Positions 1 through 12,260 are shown, numbered from the stretch's first letter. The stretch: DNA of 64,000 bases from Aphelocoma coerulescens (GCF_041296385.1 NC_091016.1:18141497-18205496), one strand, 5' to 3'. Translations and numbers: made by a program. The notes: generated by a model not told the origin, from the letters alone.

Positions 1-3000
1 CGCCCAGCCCCCTTTCTGGACTGGACCAGCAGCTTCCAGAGCTTTTGGGAGAGAGCTCTGCACTGTATTCACTATTAAGAAAATAACAAAGCTGAGTTAG
101 TTGAAACAAAACTGAAGCTTATCCAGGACTCAAGTCTAGCCCCCAAAATGTCAAAATCCAGTCTGTGCTTGTGTGTGCCTGAGTATCTCTGCTACTCTGT
201 AGCTGGACATACTCCATGGCCTGGGTTTCCTGGGGTGCTTTCACAGCTTTACATGCACTGCATCTCCTCTCTGAGTCTGTGACTAAGGACTGTTTGGTTT
301 TTAGATACGGTTTCTTCTGGGATCCTAAATGACCTCATGGGGAAATGTCAATATCTTACTCTTTGCCTGACTTCTGTTTTATCTTACAGGGACCCACTGT
401 CCTGGCAAGAAGTCCCTTCAAGGGGCCAAGCCAGAGATGTCTAGCCTACCTTCACCAGGAAAGACTGCAAAATGTGAGGAGACGGTACATCACCAGTCTG
501 TGAGCCTTCCCTGGGTGTTGGTTAGATGGCCTGCCAAAAACATCACAGGTGAAACTGACTGGCACAAGCCCTTTCACAATCTGACACTGTTTGCTGTTTG
601 TAGGGTGTGATGGCACAATTCCTCCTTAGAACTGCCCAGACACAAGCCTCCTCTCAGCTGCAAAATACATTATCCTTGTAGCCAAGTGAATCGGCACGTA
701 CCCAGCGCAGCAGCCAGGACTGACCACCACTGCCTTCCCCTTCCAAAAAGTCAAATGAATTTCTGCTTAAGCATATGACACCAGCAACCACACAAGTCTC
801 CCAGCCTCAGGGTTGTTGCTGTCCTCTTTATGCTATGCTCCCCTTCCTATTCATAGCAACGTTCAATGGTCAGCTCCAAAATGGCTCAAACTTCACCCAG
901 AGAAACAAAAAAAAGTCATTATTTAAACCATGGTTATTCTGCAAGTGCTCCAAAGAGCACTTCATCACCCTTTTTTTCACAATTCATGATTTTTACGTGC
1001 CTACATGGAGAAAACCAGCAACCTGGACCCACAGATCTGGAGAGGATTTCACAGGAGTGGCTCTCCTTTTGTTGTAAAAAAAAGGTAAGTCTTTACTTTT
1101 GTTTGATGTGGTCCATGGTTTCTCCAGCTGCTGGAAACACTGGCCAGAGTTTGACAAGTGACCCTGGGCAGTGTGGACAGAGAAAGAATTCACTCAGACG
1201 TGGAATGAATGAGCCAGTCTTTTGCAGCTCTTTGTGCCTACACATTTTACATAGTCTCTAAGGAAAATTTCCACCTGAAACCAGCTTTTGCACTTTGGTT
1301 AGCCAAAGGAGTCTGGTTGAAGCTGCACTGCTTTAAGATTAGATAAAGAATGGAAAGCAGGAAGCAGGCACCAATCCAGCTCCGGAACAGACATCTTCTA
1401 GGAACAGCCCTGTGTGTCTCTGCCAGCATGCCATACACCTCTCTTCAGCATTGGAGCCACAAGCAAGTTACAGTGGCATTTGGTGGGTGTTTTTGGACAG
1501 CCCAGACTTGGGTATATGCTGTTAACTTGCTGCTGTGGAAAGCTGAAATGCAAAGACTTGTTTGGAATAAAGGAGGTCAGGTCAAGTAGGTGAGGACAGA
1601 GTGCAACATACAGGGGGGCTTGGTTGGGCACCTGTATGGCTCTTAGAAATTATCCTGGTCCCTCAAGCAGGAGACTGCTCCATGCAGCCAGAGGAAAGAT
1701 CACCACTTGGCGGAAGAGATGCAAAATCAAGCTCTGTGGGCAGGTAGCATCCGTCTGTCGGGATTTTTAGTCGCAGCAGGTTCCCTATTTCTCCTGGACT
1801 GCTTTGTACATGCCAGGACTCTTGCTGCCTTGTAGTTGATAAAAATACAAAACACAGAGGAAGGAGAGCTCAACCAAGAGAGATTAATCAAAGGAAACTC
1901 CTTATCTTCTTACTTCTGCCCTTATCCTGGCAAAATTTGAGGGAAATACAGCCTTTTTGAAATGCTAGAAAACCATGAACACTGCTATGCTGGCACTGAC
2001 CAAGACACACACGATGTAAAACACCCAGGTCATGCTGTGATTGATGTGATATCCTGCCCAGCTTTGCAATTTCCAGCCACTGTCATAAAGATTTTGTCTA
2101 CAGCCATATTTCAGGCATTGTCAGTGAGTGACAAAAGAGGCCAGCAGCGGTGGAACTGCAAATAGAAACCTACGCTATGACGCTGCTGCACCCTTTTTTG
2201 ATCACTCACACCTGCAGCAAACTCTCAGCATTCCTTTAAACCTTCTCTTACCTCAAATACCTTAGGACAGTCTCCCAGCTGCAAAGATATGACTGCAAAA
2301 GAGGAAAAACATGGTCTCGTAAAGATGTGGGGGATGGCTAAGATGGCAGTAGAGAGCTGCAGAGATCATTGCTGCCCAGAGTCACTCTCCATCTTGGATT
2401 GCAGTTGACTCATCTGGAGTAATAAATGTATTTGCTCTTTGGCACGTGTCCAGCAGCACAGAGAACCTTCCAGGGGCAGGGAAGAAAAGTTGTCAAGGAG
2501 AAAATCTTAGATACCCCAAGTAATGTGTAAAATAAGCTTGGTCGTATGCAACTGAGAGGGGTAAGAATCAAGGGGACCAAAAGATAATGGAGAAAGAGAT
2601 AAAAGTACCAATAAAAGGAAAGAGAGGAAGACCCTTAGTCAACAAACGAGAGGATTAGAATAAGGAGGTGACAAGGGTGTGCCCTTGGTAAACAGAGCCA
2701 AAGTCAAATAGAAAAGTAACCCTGCCAGAAATAAAAGCAGAGGAGTTGAGCTTGAATAAAAGGGGAAGAAAACCAGCTGTCATTTAAAATGGGAGTGAGA
2801 GAATGAGGCATTTTGAAGGTCTGGGGCAGGAGCTGCCTGAGCAGGGCAGCTCGGGGGGCAGGCTGAGGCAGGGACATGCCTCAGAGAGTGCCTTTGCCAG
2901 AGGAGTGGGCCAACATGCAGGATGCTATCAGACAACTTATCTGGGATGGCTGAGGCAGGGGGATGGATAGTGGGAGAGGAGGATGGCGATACTGCTCTAT

Positions 3001-6000
3001 GCAAATGTATGGAGCTTCTGTGTGAGTCAAATACCTGAAAACTGTGCTGTGGGCTTACAAAAGTCAGGATAAGCCACAAAAATAATGCCTACCGAGCGTG
3101 CTGTGTGGCACTTTACTTTAATGTGATTTTAAATAGCAAAGAAATATGAGTCAATTCATGCACAGAAGAGAATGACTTCATCAAATGGCATAGTAACCAC
3201 TGCACTCCCCAGCTATGATCATGTGGAACTGCTGATTTAATGATCAACTGCAAAACCCCAGCTCAGGTGAAACTTCCCACATTCCATCCACGTGTTAAAC
3301 CTGAAAATCTTCCAAACTGTACAGAAGCTTGAAAGCCTGTGAAATTGAAGAGCCCAGAAAAAAATGCAAGAGAAAAACCAAAATGGTTTTGTTGTAAGTG
3401 TCATGATACATGAGACTAAAAGTCTGTCGTTTCCAAAACTAATCAGAAAAGAGGGTGGGAAATATTTAGAATGAATTATTAGACTGAAGCCAGAGCACTG
3501 ACCTTGGCACATGCCTGAGAAGCAGCAGGAATGCACAGGGAAGCCAGATGAAGGATTCTCCAGTCAATACCACTCAGAGAGGGAAGACTTGGTGGATTTT
3601 AATAGCACCAGGGCAGCCAAGGGCAGAGAAAGATAGTGGGTTTGTGTTCATATTGTAACAGGCATCCAAGCATACCAGGAATGCTTGTAAAAGTTCTGGT
3701 TCTATGTATTGTCTTCTGGTTTTGAACCACTGGAGCAAACCTGGCTTCACATTTGGATCCTTTTCTCAATAACCATGAGACACAAGCTGTAACAAACCAA
3801 CCAACAAACAAACATTTACATAAAAATTCATTAATTTCAGCAGCTCTCAGATACCAAACACTGCAAGACAGAAACAGAGAATCTTGTGACTCATTTGTTA
3901 AGTTGGAGTAGAAGGAAGAGTTTACCACATGCAGGGGATGATGAAAAGGGTTTAAGAGCCTGCCAAGAAAAGGTACAAAATAATGCCTTAACACTGCTTG
4001 CTAAGGCCAAGGAGCCTGAAAAGGGAAGAGAGGGGAATGTGTGGAGTTTTTCTTGCTGTTATCCAGTGCTGTTAGAGGAGGATGTGGCCTCTCTGCTATC
4101 CATCCCTCTGTTTTTCCCTGCTCTGTGTGTATATTCTGGCTGCACCCTGGCAGGCTGCCTCTCATAAGTAGGTGCTGAATTAAAAGGAGGAAAACATGGT
4201 CCTGTCTTTTCCCTTAGCTCTTCTCTTATCTTTATCCTTCTTTCTTTTTCTGTTCATCTGCAGATATATTCCCTTGCTTTCACAGTGAATTAATTAAACA
4301 TTATTGGGAATTGGGATAATGCAGTTATTTTGTATACACAACCACCTGCACCAACAGTTCTCAGCAAATCTTCATTAAGGAAAATATCTCTAAGAGTCTG
4401 GTATGACCTTGTTCAGAGCATGTGAGTAAGCAAAGCAATACAGTGAACTCTATCAAATAGAAACTTTAGGTTCTCTCACAATAACACATGCTATATAATC
4501 AGAGAGGGAACAGAGACAAATTGCAATGAAGATTTGTTTAAGCCTAGGGTTTTCTGCCACAGCAAACCTGGTGGGATTGCCCTCTCACTGCAGAAGCACC
4601 AGGTACATGCACCCTGCCGTTCTCAGGGTATTGCAAAACCCAAAGGTAAGCTGAGGTTTAAGTGTATCTAAATTCAACACTAAATATCCCCTGCTCTTTC
4701 AACCAGCCCCTCCTGTCTCCAGGTACCTTCCTCCCTATTGCCCTTTCCCTTTTCCCCCACCATTTGCTCTTATCTTCCCCCCAGTCCCAAATCCTTAATC
4801 TTCCTCTCCCTCCGATGGTACGGAGCCAGCTGCCAGCCATCAGACATACTCTGCTCTTGCCCTGTTGCTGTGTCTGGGTCCTCTCTGAACTTGGGCGTCT
4901 TGCTCCAAATCTGTTCCTGTTGGGACTTAGCAAATACAGCCCCTTGATCTTTTCATATGCATTTGCTGGGTTTTTACGCCTCCCCGCCTCCCCCACCGCT
5001 TCCTTCAAGGCTCTCTGTGTGTCTGAAGCTCTTATCAACTCCTCGGAGTAGAATACACGAATGGCACCAGCAGGTCTTGAAGTCACGTCTCACACCTCTC
5101 AGGAAATGGCTCACCCCACCAAGTCACATCCCCCTCCTAAGCACAGGGCTAAAGTCACAAGATACTATTAGTTCCTCATGGCCAAAAACAAGGAGACACG
5201 GCAGCTGAATTTTCAAAGGAGCATAGACCATGCATATATAGAGGTAATCAGGTCTGAGCCAAGCAAGACAGGCGTCTTTCAGAGAGAACATAACCTCTTG
5301 TCACACTGCATTTATTTTAACCCTCTGTCTGTGCACAGAGCTGCTGGGCAAGCCTGGCCCTGCACTTGGTGATCTGAAATAACCCGTGCTGGGGATTGAT
5401 GTCATCAGGCTCTGACATTGTTCTGGTTCTCCAATGCCATGGGCTCCATCACACTGGAGATGTGCCCAATGTACCTTCTGCACCCCTATCAGGACAAAAG
5501 CACTGAAAGGGGCTCAGCCCAGCCCCTTGGTCACAGCTCACACTCAGGACACTGTGACAGCACCATCTCCCTTTCACTCCCCAGTGCCCAGGTGCCCACT
5601 GGGACAGCCTGGAGCATGGCCAAGTCACATTTCTGACCTTGAAGACACTGACTGTATCCACCTCACTGTGTCCCTGGGCTCACCAGAAAGGTGAGCCCCC
5701 TCTTCTCTGTAGAGAGCTCTGGCAAGGAGCAGCTCTCAGGGACACAGCTGAATATCCATAATGGACAGGCAGCTCAGGCCTTTCAAGAATATATTTCAAG
5801 GCATCTGCAGACCGAGCCAGAGTGAGGAGTATACACAGCCCACCCTGCTCAAGCTCTTCCTTGTTAAAGCTGTGAGGACTAGAAAAATGACAACTCTAAA
5901 TTAAAGACATGACATCATTGTAAGATCTCAGAACTCTACCTAAAAGCCTGGATGGGCCTCAATATATAGATCTTGTGTCTGTACATTGGGAAGACCTGAT

Positions 6001-6439
6001 AAACCTCTAAAAGCATTTGGAGGCTGTAAAGAGCTTTGTCACAATGACTAGAAGCAATCAAAGGGAGATTAAGTATTCATATAAAGATTTCCTCTTAGGC
6101 AGAATGAAAAAACCTCAAAACCTAAGCCTAGCATGCATTAACAATTTTTGCTATCAGAGCCCTACTAGAGAAGCTGGAAATTATATGGTATTTTCCTGCC
6201 AGCAGAAGCTCTGGAGCAGATGTAGTTATATATGCAACCACAAAAATGTGTCTGGACTACAATTAATTTAATTTGTGAGATAATTATCCAGGGATTGCTT
6301 CTTCAGGGACAAGCTATCCAGGGACAGCTTAAACTTAAGCCTTAACAGCAAAAATGTGGTTTTATTTTTTCTTAAACTTCCTCTAAATTAATGAAATCAG
6401 GTTTGTGTGACCACTGTCCCTTTTTTTGGTCAGTGTCCT
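1..6439. other. Intergenic sequence left of MIXL1, distal part
   Basis: No exon with homology I recognise and no GC-rich promoter is visible. The open frames here are short, lack recognisable domains and lack convincing splice context. A C/T-rich stretch lies at about 4700-4815. In human the next gene on this side is ACBD3; its GC-rich first exon and glutamate-rich coding sequence are not seen, so it probably lies beyond the left edge. Confidence 0.6.
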
Positions 6440-6743
6440 AATATATGGAGAGGGACTTTTTACAAGGGCATGTAGTGACAGGACAAGGCTAAATGACTTC
6501 AAACTGAGAGTAGGTTTAGATCAGATATTAGGAAGAAATTCTTTACTGTGAGGGTGGTGAGGCACTGGCACAGGTTGCCCAGGGAAGTTGTGGATGCCCA
6601 TCCCTGGAAGTGTTCAAGGCCAGGCTGGATGGGGCTTTGAGCAACCTGGTCTAGTGGAAGGTATCCTTGCCCATGGCAGGGGGGCTGGAACTAGGTGATC
6701 TGTAAGGTCCCTTGTAACCCAAACCTTTCTATGATTCTGTGAT
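6440..6743 (+). repeat. CR1 LINE, 3' end fragment
   Basis: The stretch has the standard order of a CR1 3' tail: a GACAGGACAAGG-like segment, AGATATTAGGAAGAAATTCT, CACTGGCACAGGTTGCCCAG, GGATGGGGCTTTGAGCAACC, then GGTCCCTTGTAACCCAAACC. It ends in the diagnostic short terminal repeat TTCTATGATTCTGTGAT. It is 5'-truncated and non-coding, as most CR1 copies are. Orientation is +. Confidence 0.92.
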
Positions 6744-9700
6744 AAGATTTGAACTTTTTGGCCAATTTCAATTTAAACTGATGTAGAAATTGAGATCTCC
6801 AAGGTACCAAATCTTTGCAAATTTAGTCAGGTTGACAAAAGGCTGCTAAATCTCCACTACTAAAAACCTCAGTCTCGGGTTCAGCAACCAGAGAATTCAT
6901 GTTGAAGACATGAAAAATAGAGAAAGAAAAATAGAATAAGCCTTGCTGGAATGACAAAATACCATGTGAGATCTGTGTCACTGCAGAGCCCTAGAAGGAA
7001 CAAGGTGATGTGACATCTGACAAGCCAGAGGAGTTTGAACACAGCCAAGGCTGCACTGCTGCTTACAAATCACTGCATGGCAAAACCCCTGGTGTCCCAT
7101 GCCCTCCAGGGCTGAGCAGCAGAACTGCTCACATGTTAGTTATTTAAAGGGGTGTGTTGGCTGTGTCAGCAAAGTCAGGACTGGGAGTCACACTGTTGCC
7201 TCCTCTTGCCATGCATTCTGGGATGCTTCCATAATGCAGGATCTTAAACTGCACATTAAAAGATGACTTTGTAGCCCCAAGAGCCTGAGAGAACCTCCTC
7301 AGCTTGACATGCAAAAGGTTGAAGAACCAGCTAGCTGGAAAACTTGCCACAGGGCCTATCTCCCCCTGCTCCTCCTCAATCTCTGTGCTTCATAGCCTGT
7401 CTTGCCCTTGCTGGGTGCTCAGAGCTGGCAGCAATGATGTGAGAGCATGTTTTCCAGCTGAAGCTTAAAACCATTTTACTGCAGGAACAGGCACATTTTG
7501 TATTGTGAGCCCTCCTGGCACAGGTTCCTCAGTGCTGAGGCACTCCCAACACCGACAAAAGCACAAGAAGTTTCTCTCTTGACAAATAGAGTGAAGGTCA
7601 GTGTAAATGAACAGTGTCTGAAGCAGCCTGTAATTTTTGATATCAACACAAGGCAGTCTGCTTTTCCCTTAGAGATAGCTCTCTCAGTTTTAGCCATCTT
7701 AATTTCAAAAAACAAGCCACTTCTGGATTTTTGTTGTAGCTTCTGCTTCTTGAGGGAAGACACAAAATCCCCCTTTGTGCCTTGGTGGGACACAAATAAA
7801 AACAAGTCTGTAGAACAGGAAGGGACAAAACTGAATGTCTTCTGAATGCCTCCAGCCCTTACCTGGGTATGACTCCATGCAGATGCTGGCACCTACAAGG
7901 CATCAGAAACTTCCTTGTCAGACTATGAGGGGCACAGGAGCATGGAAAACTACTTGTCAGGGAAAGGAAACTGCTGAATCCAGACACAGCACTTTGTCCT
8001 TGCTGCAGGAGGCACATTGCACTACCCCACAGGCACGGCTTTTAGAACATCAGCGGGATGATACTCTGTGGGAGCTGTGGAGAAGTGTGCCAGCATTGGA
8101 AGAGAACTGTCAGAAGGAAGCAAGGAACTGTCTTTCATGGCATCCTGCTTGCCTGGGAGGAGGCAAAAGCCTCCTATTGTGATCTCCACTTAACAGCACA
8201 CTCCTTTACAATCAGAGCACTATCCCCCTTGCTTTTATTCAGCCTTAGATCTGTTTCAAACCAAGCCAATACAGAAGAGTGGCCACGAGGATCCCATGGA
8301 CTAAATTAGTGTGTGATGTTCTGAGCATTGGGAAAGGGAAAATATGATTCCTGGGCTCTGGTTTTGCTCCAGAATTGCTTTGCTTTTGCAAAGGCACATA
8401 CCACTGGTAAGCAGAAAAGGACTCATCACCAAGATAGCTGAACATGCTGGTAACAGCCAGCCAGCCCAGACAGGGAAACTGAGGCAGACTAGAAGTAAAC
8501 AGAAGTCAGCACCTGCAGGCAGGCAGCACAGCCTGACCTGCTCACAGCAGCCTCATCCACTCACAGGCATGTCTGCTAGAAAATGCAATTGTCTGCAGCC
8601 AGGTAATGAAGAGACTGAGCGTGAATCCCACACCTTGGAGCCCGTGTGTGTAATCCTGGGCTGCACAGTTCAGACACACGGGATTTCTACTCCACATGGC
8701 AGAGCCACCGGTCACGCTGCACTCATGGGCAACATCGATTGCAACAAAATGCAGTGTGGGGAAGTTATTTTTCTGCCATTGTAACAATGTAGATTTTAAA
8801 AAAGTCTACAATTGTTACATCTGTGTCTCCCAATGAAAGCTTCCAGAAGCTTTATGGTGGGAAGCCTCACCATTCTTTCCTTCACCAAGGGAAGCATGTC
8901 AGCTGCTGTCACAAGACAGCTATTGGAACACCTCTGGAACAATAAAGGGCAAGGGAACTGAGGAGGCTTTTGGCCTGAAGGATGTCACAGCAGCCAGAGA
9001 TCAAAGAGTCAGCCCATTTCCAGATCTATGAGTTGGGAACAGGTCTATTAGCTCCCAGTACTCACTTTTTCCTGAGTATCTATTCAATATACATTGACAG
9101 TTGTCTTAATGGGAAGTCTGACACTGAAAACCACCATGCTCCTGGGCAGCCTGTCTCAGTTTTGGTCTCTGCTAGCTCAGCATCAGATCCAGGTGGCGGC
9201 AGTCCTGGAAGGCAGTCCCTGATGGGATCCTCTCATTTCCCTTCTGCTCCATCTGGCAGCATCCTCTCGCTTTTACAGCCATCCCAGGGCCTGCTGGTAA
9301 CCAACAGGTAGGAATCCCAGATCTGGATAAAAAAAACCCCAACCAACAAACAACAACTGTTGTTACTGTGCACTTAATTTAACTGGGGTTAATTCCCTCA
9401 TCACACTGTGTGGACTGACACGTTTAGCTAAAAGGAAGGCATCAGGACAGAGGTGAACAGTGGGGGGCCTGTGGTGCCAGCAGCTCCTTAAGCCTGGGCT
9501 GCTGCTGAAAGAAAACCACATGTATGTGTGTGAAAAAACACATTTCCTCAAAAACCTGCTCTCTCTGTCTGATGGACTTACTCAACCTTAACCAAATCCT
9601 AGAAACTGAAGTCAATATTCCTATAATGGCATAATTCCAAGCAGGATTAAATCCTTCAGAAACCTAAAGGATGCCACATCTCTATTCTTCATTGCACAGG

Positions 9701-10689
9701 AAAGAAACCTCTGCTATGTTTTTCAGGAATTTTATTTGATGCAAAATACAGTAAAACATTCATCATGTAAATATAATCTGGAATAATTCTCTTTTGCTGC
9801 CACCTGTGGCATCTTCTAAATCTGCACGGAATCTGCAGAGTAATTCAACCCTCCACAAGTCTTTCACAGAAAACTTTAAATTATGCTGTCTGTGCTTTCT
9901 GGATCACCACTCACCTGTGCCCTTTCTCACCATCGTGCCCTCTTGTTACACTGCTAATTGAGAACATTGTACAAGTCTCATGTTTCTGACTGCTGGCTGC
10001 AGACTACAGTCCATGATTTTTGGAACAACCTAGAAACTTCAGTCATGAAAGCATCTGGACTGCTCCACATGTAAAAGGACAAAGGTACAAATGTTTTAGG
10101 AACAAAACTTCCAAAACAAGCTTTTAACAATTTTAACACGATTTTCTGTACAAAGTCACTTTTCTTGGGAGACAGTTGTAAAAAGTAAAATAAGGACAAA
10201 CCATTTTAAGTGCCTTGGTGGTGTTGGGGTGTGCAGGCAATATTTCAGCACGAGGCCTCTCTGTCTGGAAATCAGTTATGGCAGAAGCACACGGGATGTG
10301 CAAATGTGATGTGTAAAGGCATTAGCAGGTTGTGGAAAAGGTGATGACACCAACGTCTGCCTCTGCCCTGTCTGAGCTGCTGTGACTCTCCAGGTGCATT
10401 TAACTTGCATCTTAAAAAGAAAGAGATGTTTTTGCAGCAGCAGGCACAGCAGGAAGCCGTACACCGCCCTCACAGCTGGCACTTGAAGCACTGCAAGTGG
10501 AGCAGTTGCGGCCACGGGAGGAGATAACTTCTGTTTGCTTTATGTCTCACACCATGCACGATCCATTACTTGCCCAAGCCGACAGCTGCTTGAGGACATC
10601 TACCTCCGCACCAATAGCTGAAGGGAGTGAACTCCATAACCCTATCGGCCCAGATGTTGTACCAGAAATAACGCAGCCGCCGCACTGGG
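6744..10689. other. Intergenic sequence between CR1 tail and MIXL1 island
   Basis: No supported gene. It contains a 40-bp near-perfect hairpin at 8780-8819. Several open frames of 60-146 codons are unrelated to any family I know. Cis-regulatory elements for MIXL1 would be expected in this direction, but I cannot delimit any with confidence. Confidence 0.55.
8780..8819. repeat. Short inverted repeat (hairpin)
   Basis: The left arm TGTAACAATGTAGA and the right arm TCTACAATTGTTACA are reverse complements apart from one extra T, separated by an 11-bp A/T-rich loop. The arms are too short for a normal microRNA precursor. It could be a remnant of a small terminal-inverted-repeat element or chance. 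Confidence 0.7.
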
Positions 10690-11063
10690 TCCTTGCTGGG
10701 GTGCCAAACTCCCAACACCCAGGTGTCTTGCCCACGGCGAGCGGATGCAAAGCCCGCTCCCCTCTCCCTCCTGCTGTCCATGTTTCGTGCGGGGAGTCGA
10801 GGGCTGCCAGCCATCACCCATCCCCGTCGGGCACGCGTAGGGCTGCGGTGCCCGGCCACGGCTGAGTCCTCTGGGCTGAGCAAGGCAGGGGCCGCCCCAG
10901 CCGGGCTCCCCACCGGCAGCCTGGGGCGCGGGGCCCGGCGGGGTGCCCGGAGCTCACCTTCCCCGCGGGGCCGCGCCGCCCCCTCGAGCCCCCGCCCCTG
11001 CCGAGCCCCCCTCCCCGGCTATAAAGGGCGGTGGGCCGTCCGGGCCCCCTCCTCGCCGCTGCC
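10690..11063 (+). promoter_or_regulatory. MIXL1: MIXL1 promoter and CpG island with TATA box
   Basis: GC and CpG content rises sharply from about 10690 and stays high to about 11960, covering the whole gene. A TATA box (TATAAAG) is at 11020-11026, preceded by GC-box-like CCCCGCCCC-type sequence. The expected start site about 30 bp downstream is near 11050, only some 14 bases before the start codon. Farther up are a CCAAT at 10611-10615 and a T-box-like half site TCACACC at 10547-10553. The upstream sites are motif matches only. Confidence 0.7.
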
Positions 11064-11351
11064 ATGGCCGCGCTGCGCTTCGGGGAGCCCCCGGCGGAGC
11101 CGCCCGCCTTCCCCGCAGGCAGGTGGGCGGGGGGCGGCGGGCCCGGCGCGGCCTCGCCCGCCCTCAGGGCGCTTCCCCCGGCGGAGCCGTCGGAGGGGGC
11201 GCCGGCGGCCTCGCAGCGTCGGAAGCGGACCAGCTTTACGGCGGCGCAGCTGGAGACGCTGGAGCTGGTGTTCCAGGACACCATGTACCCCGACATCTAC
11301 CTGCGGGAGAAACTGGCCGACGCCACGCAGATCCCCGAGTCCCGCATCCAG
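11064..11351 (+). CDS. MIXL1: MIXL1 coding exon 1
   Basis: Residues 1-96: Pro/Gly/Ala-rich N-terminus followed by homeodomain helices 1 and 2 and the start of helix 3. It ends at CAG with donor GTGAGG. Phase 0. Confidence 0.95.
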
Positions 11352-11844
11352 GTGAGGGGCGCCAGCTGTGCCGCGCCCGCCGCGCCGGGGCCGCCCCGCC
11401 GCGCTCACCGCCGCCCTCTCTCCCCAGGTCTGGTTCCAGAACCGCCGCGCCAAGTCCCGCCGCCAGCGGGGCCCGCCCCGCCCCGGCCCCGCCGCGCCGC
11501 CGCCGGGCTGCCCGCGGCCGCCCCGCGTCGCCGCCCTGCGCGCTCCGGAGCGGCCCCGCTGCGCCCTCTCCGGGGTGGCCCGGACGGAGGACGGCTCGGC
11601 TCCCTACCCGTGGCCGCCGGCCGCCGGTTTCCCCCCCGGCCCCGGCTTCGAGGGCTTCCCGCCCGGCCAGCCCGGCGGGGCCGAACCCGCCCCGTTCGCG
11701 GGGAGCGCCGCCGGCCCCTTCCCGCCGGCCCGCGCCTTCTGCGAGCAGTATTCGCCCGTGTCGGACGCCGAGGACACCAGCGGCTACTCGGAGTCGGGCT
11801 CGGAGTGGGAGGAGAACGCGCTCGGCGCATTCCGCGCCCTCTGA
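11064..11844 (+). CDS. MIXL1: MIXL1, Mix-type paired-like homeodomain transcription factor (two exons)
   Basis: Joins 11064-11351 and 11428-11844 to a 234-residue protein; the intron is GT-AG and 76 bp. The ATG sits in a strong Kozak context (GCCGCTGCCATGG). The homeodomain is residues 51-110, with Arg5, Leu16, Phe20 and the helix-3 core [13 protein letters not shown], so residue 50 is Gln. The intron falls between homeodomain positions 46 and 47, usual for paired-class genes. [19 protein letters not shown] is the Mix-family signature. The N-terminus is Pro/Ala/Gly-rich; the C-terminus ends in an acidic Ser/Glu-rich segment ([18 protein letters not shown]) typical of Mix proteins. The family acts in the nucleus downstream of Nodal/Activin and BMP signalling in primitive-streak mesendoderm (family knowledge). 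Synteny with LIN9 and PARP1 supports the ortholog call; the chicken gene is known as CMIX. Confidence 0.95.
11352..11427 (+). other. MIXL1: MIXL1 intron (76 bp)
   Basis: Donor GTGAGG, acceptor CTCTCTCCCCAG. It is very GC-rich and near the lower size limit for vertebrate introns. It stays open in two frames, so naive ORF calling reads through it. Confidence 0.93.
11428..11844 (+). CDS. MIXL1: MIXL1 coding exon 2
   Basis: Residues 97-234: the end of homeodomain helix 3 (VWFQNRRAK), a long Pro/Arg/Ala-rich linker, and the acidic C-terminal segment. It stops with TGA at 11842-11844. Phase 0 start. Confidence 0.95.
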   Translation, partial: VWFQNRRAKSRRQRGPPRPGPAAPPPGCPRPPRVAALRAPERPRCALSGVARTEDGSAPYPWPPAAGFPPGPGFEGFPPGQPGGAEPAPFAGSAAGPFPPARAFCEQYSPVSDAEDTSGYSESGSEWEENALGAFRAL

Positions 11845-12260
11845 GCGCCGCCGCGGCGGGCCGCGGCCGGGCGGGGACAGGTTAAGGGCGCGTTCCCGGC
11901 CGCGCTGCGAAGCCCTCCCGCCGGACCCCGTCCCGCGGTGCGCTGCTCGGGCGGGGAGCAGTCACACACCGCGCTACCTCACCACTGCTGCTCTGCCACT
12001 GTTGCACTTTATCCGGTAGTAACTGATTTTACCTATTTATTTAAGAAAGATACGGGTCGGCTCCATCAGCTGAGGGCATCTTTTTACACTGTATTTAAAG
12101 GTTTCTTTTACCATGTTTTGTGTATCTATTTAACCTTTTTTAGCCAAAAAGCTAACCCAATCCACTGTGTTTTGGGGGTGGGGGCTGGTCTTAGAAAAGA
12201 GTGTGATGGTCTGTTGTGATTTTTTGACCAAGGAAAATAAAAGTTTAAATTTTTGCTCTG
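11845..12260 (+). other. MIXL1: MIXL1 3' UTR
   Basis: Runs from the TGA to the expected cleavage site after the AATAAA at 12236-12241. It leaves the CpG island at about 11960 and becomes T-rich. It holds overlapping ATTTA pentamers (ATTTATTTA at 12035-12043) and another near 12129, a feature of unstable mRNAs. The exact 3' end is inferred. Confidence 0.7.
12236..12241 (+). terminator. MIXL1: MIXL1 poly(A) signal AATAAA
   Basis: Canonical hexamer about 390 bp after the stop codon, followed within 20-35 bp by the GT-rich element GCTTGTGTGTGTACC, as expected of a downstream cleavage element. Confidence 0.85.

Noticed and set aside
1..10689. Search for ACBD3, the expected left neighbour of MIXL1
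   Set aside because: No GC-rich first exon, acyl-CoA-binding domain or glutamate-rich helix was found on either strand.
11031..11885. Single-exon reading of MIXL1 through the intron, with a GTG start
   Set aside because: It breaks the homeodomain after PESRIQ. The GT-AG splice at 11352-11427 restores VWFQNRRAK, and the ATG at 11064 has the proper start context.
10693..12019. Long overlapping open frames (up to 358 codons) around MIXL1
   Set aside because: They are Arg/Pro/Ala-rich shadows of a CpG island in which stop codons are rare. The spliced MIXL1 frame, with its homeodomain, explains the region.
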